Below are positions 1 to 5,188 of a stretch of 6,250 bases of DNA, in pieces. The position numbers were made by a program, and so were the translations under genes. The notes under the pieces are model-generated. The model saw nothing but the letters and a program-made list of their open reading frames with translations. It was not told the DNA's origin and did not search any database. Origin of the DNA: an uncultured Acidimicrobiia bacterium (GTDB lineage: Bacteria > Actinomycetota > Acidimicrobiia > UBA5794); assembly GCA_905480055.1 (NCBI GenBank), contig CAJQOW010000250.1:1-6250 (forward strand), read 5' to 3'. How positions within the stretch are numbered: the first letter of the stretch is position 1; every line of letters starts with the position of its first letter.

Positions 1-1
1 C

Positions 2-1051
2 TGGGATCGATCGTGCGGTGGATGGGAGTTCATCGGAAACAGTGAGACCATCTTCCACGCAGAAGACGAGGGCCATGTTCGGCTGTACACCCGATCGCTC
101 GAGGGCGGCATGCTCATGCCCCAGACGGCAACGGGGTCTAACCACGGCGCCCGCGTTGGGCTCGATTGCTTCTGGCGTCGGCACGAGTCGATGTCCGCAC
201 CGCCGGAGGTGGCCATCACCCGCGGAGGCCACACCGAAGTCGTCTCGGCATTCAACGACGATTTGATGGCCGACCTCGAGCTGCGGCCTGCTGAGGAGAT
301 TCGGTTCGAGGCATCGGACGGGGCTCAGATCCAGGCGTTCGTTGTTGAACCACCCGGATTCGACTCCGACGAGACCTGGCCGCTCCTCCACAACGTGCAT
401 GGCGGGCCACACAACGGCGTCACCGACTCGTGGCATTGGCGATGGAATCCCCAGGTCATGGCGGCGCCCGGTCGCGTTGTCGTGTCCGTGAACTTCCATG
501 GGTCGTCGTCGTTTGGGGATGCATTTACGCGATCCATTCGGGGAGCCTGGGGTGACAAACCAGCACAGGACATCGAAGCAGCAACCGACCACATGCTGTC
601 GCTCGGCTATATCGATGAGGACCGCATGGCGATCGCTGGCGGATCGTACGGCGGCTACCTCGTGACATGGTTGACCACCCTCACCGACCGATATGCCGCA
701 TCAATCTGCCATGCGGGTGTGACCGACCTCCTCGGCCAGTACGCCTCCGACCACACCGAGGGCAGGGACGCTGCGATGGGTGGAAGCGCATGGGAGGACA
801 TGGATGCCGTCCAACGGTGGTCCCCTCTGGCCCACACGCACGACATCGTCACGCCAACCCTGGTGATCCACGGTGAGCTCGACTACCGAGTGGTGATCGA
901 TCAGGGCCTCTCGCTCTACGGCCTCCTCAAGGCCAAGGGCGTGCCGTCACGGCTGGTGTACTTCCAGGACGAGGGGCACTGGATCGAGGACCGCACGAAC
1001 GCCATGTTGTGGTGGGACGAGTTCTTGGGATGGCTCGACCGCTGGGTTTGA
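2..1051 (+). CDS. S9 family (prolyl oligopeptidase/DPP5-like) serine peptidase, C-terminal part
   Basis: The frame is open from the left edge, so the N-terminus and most of the beta-propeller lie outside the window; 349 codons are visible. The first ~85 residues look like last propeller blades (a segment like AEDEGHVRLYTRSLEGG). An alpha/beta-hydrolase domain follows. Visible family marks are the oxyanion motif HGGPH, the NFHGSSSFG segment typical of S9C/DPP5-like enzymes, the nucleophile motif GGSYGGY (Ser codon 644-646), the catalytic Asp in HGELDYRV (881-883) and the catalytic His in DEGHWIE (977-979). The triad is therefore complete and in the usual order. The family cleaves short peptides or acyl-peptides; whether this member is secreted cannot be judged without its N-terminus. 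An ATG at 110 is internal and unlikely to be the start, because the propeller-like sequence continues upstream. The gene converges on the decarboxylase gene with a 25-bp gap and no strong terminator. Exact substrate specificity is unknown. Confidence 0.9.
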   Translation, partial: WDRSCGGWEFIGNSETIFHAEDEGHVRLYTRSLEGGMLMPQTATGSNHGARVGLDCFWRRHESMSAPPEVAITRGGHTEVVSAFNDDLMADLELRPAEEIRFEASDGAQIQAFVVEPPGFDSDETWPLLHNVHGGPHNGVTDSWHWRWNPQVMAAPGRVVVSVNFHGSSSFGDAFTRSIRGAWGDKPAQDIEAATDHMLSLGYIDEDRMAIAGGSYGGYLVTWLTTLTDRYAASICHAGVTDLLGQYASDHTEGRDAAMGGSAWEDMDAVQRWSPLAHTHDIVTPTLVIHGELDYRVVIDQGLSLYGLLKAKGVPSRLVYFQDEGHWIEDRTNAMLWWDEFLGWLDRWV

Positions 1052-1076
1052 TCCAAGCTACGCGGTATCGACGCGT

Positions 1077-2468
1077 TCAGCCGAGCCTGTCGATCATCGC
1101 CCACAGCGCTTCGACATGGCGACGCTCGGTGTAGCTCTGGCCGATCGACACCCTTATGAAATCTGTGCCATCGATCGTGGATGGCGTCACGGCCACCTTG
1201 CCGGATTCGTTGAGTGCGGCAGCGAGACGCCGGGTGGCATCGTTGCCAGAACGGTGGGTGAAGCACACGAGGCCGAAGGGATGCGGTGCGAGGAGGTCGA
1301 AACGGTCATCGTCGAGCACCTGTTGCCCGAGCCATTCGGCGAGTTCGACATGTGTCCTAACGGCGTTGCGGAGTCCCTCGGCACCGTATGACCGGATCAC
1401 CCACCACAGTTTGAGAGCTCGGAACCGCCTTCCCAGGGGTACATGCCAGTCGCGGTAGTCGATGACATCGCCTGAGTCGGTGGCCTCGTTGCGCAGATAC
1501 GGCGGGAGGATGCTCATAGCATCGATGAGCTGGGTCCTGTCGGCGACCCACATCACGTTGCAGTCGAAGTTCACCATCATCCACTTGTGCGGGTTGAACG
1601 TGTAGCTGTCTGCCATGTGAAGCGCGGGCTGATGTCCCCGGAACTCCTCGCAGATCATGGCGGTCCCCGCATAGGCGGCATCGACGTGGTGCCACATCCC
1701 GAACTCGCGAGCGAGCTCGCCGATCGCTTCGGTGTCGTCCACAGCCGTCGTCGCTGTCGTTCCGATTGCCGACACGACAGCAATCGGTGCCAGCCCAGCG
1801 TCGATGTCGTCCTGCACCATCGAACGAAGTGCCTCCACATCCATCGCAAATGCTCCATCGACCGGCACCAACCTGCAGTGTCCGATGTTGGCGACCGAAG
1901 CGCCCTTCTCTATCGAGGAATGCGCCTGATCTGAGACGTAGACGACCATGGCCGCTGCGTCCGCATCGTCACGTCTGGCATGTCTCGCGACCACGAGGGC
2001 AATGTGGGTGGCGTCTGAAGCGCTCATCTGGATCACGCCGCCCCCAGGCCCATCGCTCTTCCATCCCTCGGGAAGCCCCATGAGCTCGACGAGCCAATCG
2101 AGGACCTTCGACTCGATCTCCGTGGCGGCCGGAGACGTCGACCACAGCATCCCTTGTTGGCCAAGGCCTGCGGACACAAGCTCTGCGAGCATCGATGGCG
2201 GAGACGCATTCGCAGGGAAATAGGCAAACCAGTTCGGAGATTGCCAGTGCGTGATGCCCGGCATGACGACACGGTCCAGATCCTCGAGCAGCGCAGAGAA
2301 GTCCTCGCCGGCCTCAGGGGCCGATGGTGGCAGCATCGCCGAGATATCGCCGGGCTCGACCTGGGCCATCACCGGATAGGACTCCACGGTTTCGAGGTAG
2401 TTGGCTATCCAGTCGACAACGGCATACCCATTGCGGCGGAACTCCTCGGGCGTCATGTGCTGGCTCAT
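1077..2468 (-). CDS. Aromatic-L-amino-acid decarboxylase (PLP-dependent, group II)
   Basis: The predicted 463-residue enzyme removes the carboxyl group of an aromatic amino acid (Trp, Tyr, Phe, DOPA or 5-HTP type) to give the amine, in the cytoplasm. It aligns through almost its whole length with animal DOPA decarboxylase: a THWQSP..FAYFP active-site segment, HSS with the PLP-stacking His (residue 183), HVDAAYAG with the Asp that binds the pyridine nitrogen (263), NPHKW with the Schiff-base Lys (295, codon 1584-1586), and DYRDWHVPLGRRFRALKLW. Tyr324 sits 29 residues after that Lys, exactly as Tyr332 follows Lys303 in the human enzyme. With the conserved His this favours true decarboxylation over aldehyde-synthase activity. 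I chose the ATG at 2468 because it precedes the family-like start MSQHMTPEEFR and leaves 28 bp after the Nudix gene. A TTG at 2531 would add 21 unconserved residues and overlap that gene. No clear Shine-Dalgarno sequence is visible. The substrate cannot be fixed from sequence; histidine- or glutamate-type group II decarboxylases fit less well. Confidence 0.93.
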   Translation of the reverse strand: MSQHMTPEEFRRNGYAVVDWIANYLETVESYPVMAQVEPGDISAMLPPSAPEAGEDFSALLEDLDRVVMPGITHWQSPNWFAYFPANASPPSMLAELVSAGLGQQGMLWSTSPAATEIESKVLDWLVELMGLPEGWKSDGPGGGVIQMSASDATHIALVVARHARRDDADAAAMVVYVSDQAHSSIEKGASVANIGHCRLVPVDGAFAMDVEALRSMVQDDIDAGLAPIAVVSAIGTTATTAVDDTEAIGELAREFGMWHHVDAAYAGTAMICEEFRGHQPALHMADSYTFNPHKWMMVNFDCNVMWVADRTQLIDAMSILPPYLRNEATDSGDVIDYRDWHVPLGRRFRALKLWWVIRSYGAEGLRNAVRTHVELAEWLGQQVLDDDRFDLLAPHPFGLVCFTHRSGNDATRRLAAALNESGKVAVTPSTIDGTDFIRVSIGQSYTERRHVEALWAMIDRLG

Positions 2469-2492
2469 GCCACTGATGTTGCCACAGCGTGC

Positions 2493-2507
2493 TGGGTCAA
2501 TGACCCA
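2493..2507. promoter_or_regulatory. Perfect 15-bp palindrome upstream of the decarboxylase gene
   Basis: The sequence TGGGTCA-A-TGACCCA has two 7-bp arms around one central base. It overlaps the Nudix stop codon (2497-2499) and lies 24 nt before the chosen decarboxylase ATG. The symmetry and size suit a dimeric repressor operator (GntR or MarR style). It could also form a small 6-bp RNA hairpin with a 3-nt loop in the leader. There is no U-run after it, so a terminator is unlikely. The symmetry is seen directly; the regulatory role is inferred. Confidence 0.35.
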
Positions 2508-3048
2508 ATCCTTCGCCTCGCAAGTGATCAAGCAGCTCTCGCATCATGAACGCCGTTGCCCCCCACAGAATCCCCTCATCGAACTCGAAGAACCACAATC
2601 GGTGCCCGAACCAGTCCCGTTCAACCCATCGTTCCTCGTCGAGGAGCTCATCGAGGGTTGGCTCGATGATGGCGGCAACTTCCCTGTGATCGGGGACCAA
2701 CTCGGCCGGACGGTCGATACGAGCGACCACTGGCACAATCGGTCTCGTTCGATCCCTTGTGGTAACCGGCGTGAGACCTCCGAAGACCTCGACCACGTTC
2801 TCCCGCGGCAGTGCGATCTCTTCCTCGGCTTCCCTGAGCGCAGTCGAAATCGGCTCCTCGCCGTCCTCCCTGTGGCCACCGGGAAAGACGACGTCGCCGG
2901 GATGGGTCGGCATGTCGTCCGGGCGCTTCGTCAGCACAATCCGGACATCGCCGTCCTCATCGACATACAGCGGGACGAGCACCGCATATTCCGCTCCAGG
3001 GGGATCCTGCACAGGGGGCAACGATCGCAATGCTCTCCATGTTTCCAT
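2497..3048 (-). CDS. Nudix hydrolase, CoA pyrophosphatase (NudL/UPF0035)-like
   Basis: The predicted 183-residue cytoplasmic hydrolase would cleave a nucleoside diphosphate linked to another group, most likely CoA or a CoA derivative, to 3',5'-ADP and a phosphopantetheine product. The Nudix box runs from residue 58 to 80: G-x5-E at 58-64, then REAEEE at 72-77, which supplies the metal-binding glutamates. The Gly that normally falls near the end of the box is Ala79. Just before it is the sub-family signature LTKR (39-42) followed by THPGDVVFPGG (48-58), as in the CoA-specific group. Near the C-terminus ILWGATA (160-166) is also typical of that group. The ATG at 3048 follows an in-frame TAA three codons upstream, so the start is secure, although no good Shine-Dalgarno precedes it. 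The decarboxylase follows on the same strand after 28 bp, so the two are probably co-transcribed. Activity on other dinucleotides is possible. Confidence 0.88.
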   Translation of the reverse strand: METWRALRSLPPVQDPPGAEYAVLVPLYVDEDGDVRIVLTKRPDDMPTHPGDVVFPGGHREDGEEPISTALREAEEEIALPRENVVEVFGGLTPVTTRDRTRPIVPVVARIDRPAELVPDHREVAAIIEPTLDELLDEERWVERDWFGHRLWFFEFDEGILWGATAFMMRELLDHLRGEGLGH

Positions 3049-3079
3049 TCGACGAGCTTATCCAGATAGGCTGGGGCCA
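3049..3079. promoter_or_regulatory. 31-bp divergent gap between Nudix and acetyltransferase starts
   Basis: Both genes start outward from this very short gap. A GGGG run about 3 nt before the + strand ATG could serve as its ribosome-binding site, while the minus-strand start has none. TANNNT hexamers sit close to both starts (TAGGCT at 3067-3072 on +, TAAGCT on -), which would give nearly leaderless transcripts, but I see no matching -35 element. At least one promoter probably lies inside the opposite gene. No promoter is clearly supported. Confidence 0.25.
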
Positions 3080-3679
3080 ATGGCGACCTCAGTCCACAGC
3101 CAACCGCGCTACTCGCGCAGGCTCATGATCCGACCCTTCCGCCGGAGGGACGTCGGTCCGCTTCACGATGCCATTTCCGTATCCCTGGCAGACCTGCAAC
3201 CGTGGCTGCCATGGGTCGAGGGCTACGACCGCGGCGTTGCGCAGCGGTTTGTGCGTGAGTCGGTGTCGGCGTGGGCAGAGCGCAGGGCGTACGACTTCAC
3301 GGTGAGGACCATCGACGACCCCAACCGCCACATCGGCAACGTGTCCATTTGGCACACGTCGACGGCGAACGACATCGGTGAGGTTGGCTACTGGATCAGA
3401 TCGGACGAAACGGGCAACGGCTACGGGGCCGAAGCCACGACGCGTGCGACCCAGGTTGGATTCGAGGAAATGCGCCTCCACAAGGTGCAATTGCGCATCG
3501 CTGTTGGGAACGTGCGATCAGAGCAGATTGCCCGACGTATCGGATTCGTGCACGAGGGCACGCTGCGCGACGAAGTGAAGGTCGGCGATCGTTGGCTCGA
3601 TCACACGGTCTGGTCGTTGCTGGAGTCCGAATGGTGGACTCAACGTGACCGCCTCCGCTCCGAGGGCACCATCGCATAG
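3080..3679 (+). CDS. GNAT family N-acetyltransferase, RimJ/RimL type
   Basis: The predicted 199-residue enzyme transfers acetyl from acetyl-CoA to an amino group, in the cytoplasm. In the RimJ/RimL sub-family the target is the N-terminus of a ribosomal protein, but many members act on other proteins or small molecules. The fold markers are the opening RRLMIRPFRRRDV (13-25), LQPWLPW (39-45), the strand EVGYWI (101-106), the acetyl-CoA pyrophosphate loop ETGNGYGAEA (110-119, the Q/R-x-x-G-x-G/A motif), and NVRSEQIARRIGF (144-156) followed by HEGTLRDEV, the usual C-terminal helix and strand. The ATG at 3080 has a GGGG stretch just upstream and gives normal family length. The frame stays open further upstream, but that sequence is the reverse of the Nudix gene. 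ATG 3125 would remove the first strand. The gene ends 3 nt before an inverted repeat and is probably monocistronic. Confidence 0.9.
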   Translation: MATSVHSQPRYSRRLMIRPFRRRDVGPLHDAISVSLADLQPWLPWVEGYDRGVAQRFVRESVSAWAERRAYDFTVRTIDDPNRHIGNVSIWHTSTANDIGEVGYWIRSDETGNGYGAEATTRATQVGFEEMRLHKVQLRIAVGNVRSEQIARRIGFVHEGTLRDEVKVGDRWLDHTVWSLLESEWWTQRDRLRSEGTIA

Positions 3680-3682
3680 CTT

Positions 3683-3718
3683 GGGCATCGGACAACAGAT
3701 ATCCGTTGCCCGATGCCC
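3683..3718. terminator. Long inverted repeat between convergent genes, probable bidirectional terminator
   Basis: The arms GGGCATCGGACAAC (3683-3696) and GTTGCCCGATGCCC (3705-3718) pair over 14 positions with a single A-C mismatch and an 8-nt loop. The repeat starts 3 nt after the acetyltransferase stop codon and ends 9 nt before the stop of the SHOCT gene, so it fills the convergent gap. That position fits a terminator serving both strands. Neither side has a T-run, so it is not a classic intrinsic terminator. U-tract-less hairpins are often proposed in actinobacteria. It could also be one copy of a dispersed intergenic palindrome. Confidence 0.6.
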
Positions 3719-3724
3719 GATGCC
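3709..3724. repeat. Two tandem copies of a CCCGATG heptamer
   Basis: CCCGATG occurs at 3709-3715 and again at 3716-3722, followed by CC. Both copies can pair with the single ATCGG-containing left arm at 3683, so the hairpin can form in two registers. The arrangement resembles slippage in an intergenic palindrome, or the edge of a larger repeat element. Confidence 0.6.
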
Positions 3725-3727
3725 TGA

Positions 3728-4114
3728 CTACATCCCGAGGATTTGTGCCTTCTTGGCCGCAAACTCCTCATCGGTGAGGATCCCCGCGGCATGCAGTTCT
3801 CCGAGCTTCTGGAGCTGGTCCAGGTCGGTGCCGCCACCTGATGCGGGAGCCGCCTCGGCTTGTGGAGCAGCAGCCGACTGCTGGTCCTCGGCCGTGACGG
3901 CCTGCTTCTCGATCCCGAGCTGATCCATCGCCTGGGCGAGTTCCTCGTCGGTCATCTCTTCGGGGTCAACTCCTGTTGATTGCTGGATGCGATCAGCATC
4001 CTTCTGGGACATCTTGTAGGCGCCATACCCGATCATGCCGCCGACCAGTATCACGCGGCGTCGACGTCTGCGACGTCGCCGCCTTCGAGGTGCTCCTCGT
4101 CTCATTGGGGGCAT
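3728..4114 (-). CDS. SHOCT-domain protein with poly-arginine N-terminus and short hydrophobic segment
   Basis: This 128-residue protein has four visible parts. Residues 1-20 carry 13 arginines, with eleven in a row at 10-20. Residues 21-34 (VILVGGMIGYGAYK) are hydrophobic and glycine-rich, somewhat short for a full membrane helix. Residues ~37-70 form an acidic, probably helical region with DPEEMTDEELAQAMDQLG. An Ala/Gln/Pro-rich linker follows (~76-95). The end (DLDQLQKLGELHAAGILTDEEFAAKKAQIL) is a clear SHOCT domain, a short C-terminal module of poorly known role, perhaps in oligomerization. The architecture recalls uncharacterized actinobacterial proteins. If membrane-bound, the arginines should keep the N-terminus cytoplasmic. 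Alternatively the basic tract binds nucleic acid or anionic lipid. The start is firm: AAGGAG lies 8 nt before the ATG. ATG 4105 is a weaker alternative. The gene follows the PRMT-like gene by 25 bp and is probably co-transcribed. Biological function is unknown. Confidence 0.85.
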   Translation of the reverse strand: MPPMRRGAPRRRRRRRRRRRVILVGGMIGYGAYKMSQKDADRIQQSTGVDPEEMTDEELAQAMDQLGIEKQAVTAEDQQSAAAPQAEAAPASGGGTDLDQLQKLGELHAAGILTDEEFAAKKAQILGM

Positions 4115-4122
4115 GTCTGGAT

Positions 4123-4128
4123 CTCCTT
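4123..4128 (-). promoter_or_regulatory. Strong ribosome-binding site of the SHOCT gene
   Basis: On the minus strand AAGGAG stands 8 nt before the ATG at 4114 and 11 nt after the stop codon of the upstream methyltransferase gene. It is the best Shine-Dalgarno sequence in the window, fixes the start, and suggests high translation of the downstream gene from the shared message. Confidence 0.8.
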
Positions 4129-4139
4129 GCTCGCTTCGG

Positions 4140-5066
4140 TCATGTGGGCCCTGGCCGCGTCAACGCACCATCGCTGGTGGACAGGCGTTGATCGCCAACC
4201 CGCCAATCCCATTGCGAACCATCGTAACTGGCCACGAGCTCGATCGGCACGGTGTCCCCTCGGCTCACGGAGAATGGTTCATCAACGGCCAGGAGGCCTT
4301 GGTCCCAGCTCGGCACGCCATTCGGAGGTGCGTTGGAAATCGTGATGCCTGGCGCAAGATCGGCGGTGAACCACACGCCGATGCCATGCACGACGCCGTC
4401 CTTCCGAACGAACGCCTCCGCCGACTCGGTTTCCAAGGAGTAACTCCCCACGGCGCCTCGAATCATCGTGGAAGCCTCCGACATGACAGCCGCAGGGCTG
4501 ATCTCGGCCCACATGACGCTGTTGACGACGATGCGCCGGAGGGCACTGAAGTCAAGGGTCAACAACCGGTTGGACCAACGGTTTATCGGCTCGAAGTCTC
4601 TCGGAACGTCTACGAGGGCTGCTCGGACATCGACTTGGCTGGGGATGAAGGCAGCGTCTGGCTTGGCGAGCCGCCTCCGGGCGTCGGCGGCCCACACCAT
4701 GATGCCCTCGTCGAGCCCAATGCTGCCGACCGTCTCGGAGACGACCACATCAGCGAGTTCCGGTAGTTCCACATCCTGGGACGAGCCTTCGATGAACGTG
4801 ATCTTGTCGGCAAGACCATTGGTCGCTGCGATCTCCCTCGCAACATGGATGATGGGTTCGCGCTCGATGGCGTAGACCATGCGTGCTCCTGCCATTGCGG
4901 CGAACATCGACAGCACACCTGTGCCAGAGCCGATGTCGACGACAACGTCGCCGGCCTTGACGGTCGCCATGATGGCCTTGAGGAACGACTCGGTCCTCTG
5001 AACATCCGCGAGCATCGAATCGTGGAAGTCGAAGCTCCCAATTGCACTGTCGTCGTAGCCGCTCAC
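4140..5066 (-). CDS. Protein arginine methyltransferase (PRMT1)-like SAM-dependent methyltransferase
   Basis: The 308-residue protein resembles eukaryotic type I PRMTs from end to end, not only in the SAM fold. An N-terminal part [20 protein letters not shown] (4-23) followed by RT aligns with the PRMT1 region around YFDSYAHF and the DEVRT helix. Motif I is [21 protein letters not shown] (41-61) and Glu68 ends strand 2 as the ribose-binding acid. The double-E loop is [14 protein letters not shown] (110-123) with Glu111 and Glu120, the pair that holds the substrate guanidinium. A C-terminal beta-barrel-like region follows, with PSWDQ (252-256) in the place of the THW loop; the loop His is replaced by Ser and the second Tyr of the N-terminal motif by Ala. 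The expected reaction is methylation of arginine side chains from S-adenosylmethionine; catalysis or product type may differ because of those changes. The GTG start at 5066 is supported by AAGGGGAG 3 nt upstream. It heads a unit with the arginine-rich SHOCT gene. A ribosomal or small-molecule methyltransferase remains possible. Confidence 0.85.
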   Translation of the reverse strand: MSGYDDSAIGSFDFHDSMLADVQRTESFLKAIMATVKAGDVVVDIGSGTGVLSMFAAMAGARMVYAIEREPIIHVAREIAATNGLADKITFIEGSSQDVELPELADVVVSETVGSIGLDEGIMVWAADARRRLAKPDAAFIPSQVDVRAALVDVPRDFEPINRWSNRLLTLDFSALRRIVVNSVMWAEISPAAVMSEASTMIRGAVGSYSLETESAEAFVRKDGVVHGIGVWFTADLAPGITISNAPPNGVPSWDQGLLAVDEPFSVSRGDTVPIELVASYDGSQWDWRVGDQRLSTSDGALTRPGPT

Positions 5067-5188
5067 GGTCTCCCCTTGGTGTCGGTCGCCACCCTACCCC
5101 TGCATCGTGGACGTCTCCGAAGGCCCTTCTGGTGCGTTTCGGTTGGGGCTACCGTAGGACCCGGCCATATCAGCAAACTGGAGTCACC
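5067..5188. promoter_or_regulatory. Divergent intergenic region between the PRMT-like and phosphofructokinase genes
   Basis: The 122 bp must hold the start signals of both genes. On the minus strand AAGGGGAG (5070-5077) is the ribosome-binding site of the methyltransferase. On the plus strand GGAG (5180-5183) lies 5 nt before the phosphofructokinase ATG. A weak plus-strand promoter candidate is TTCTGG (5127-5132), a 17-nt spacer and TACCGT (5150-5155). A small palindrome GAAGG-C-CCTTC (5119-5129) overlaps that -35 position and could be an operator. The ribosome-binding sites are well supported; the promoter and operator are guesses. Confidence 0.45.

Noticed and set aside
110..190. Possible pair of compensating frameshifts in the S9 peptidase, since the stretch GLDCFWRRHE looks odd and another frame reads LGSIASGVGTS there.
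   Set aside because: The frame is open from the left edge to 1051, the spacing between the last propeller motif and SMSAPPEV is normal for the family, and this linker is poorly conserved. An alignment with close homologues would decide.
1060..1076. Small hairpin ACGCG-N7-CGCGT in the gap between the peptidase and the decarboxylase.
   Set aside because: A 5-bp stem without a T-run is too weak to call a terminator in GC-rich sequence.
2469..2531. TTG start giving the decarboxylase 21 extra residues.
   Set aside because: The extra residues do not resemble the family, the start would overlap the Nudix gene by 35 bp, and an ATG in the expected place is available.
2401..3069. Long open frame on + opposite the Nudix gene (222 codons).
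   Set aside because: It is the reverse of a gene with a clear Nudix box and shows no recognizable domain; long antisense frames are common in GC-rich DNA.
2759..3079. N-terminal extension of the acetyltransferase by 107 codons.
   Set aside because: The added sequence is low-complexity Ser/Thr/Pro and is the antisense of the Nudix gene; the GNAT domain begins after ATG 3080, which has a plausible ribosome-binding site.
4035..4766. Long open frame on + opposite the methyltransferase (243 codons).
   Set aside because: No domain is recognizable and it lies antisense to the strongly supported PRMT-like and SHOCT genes.
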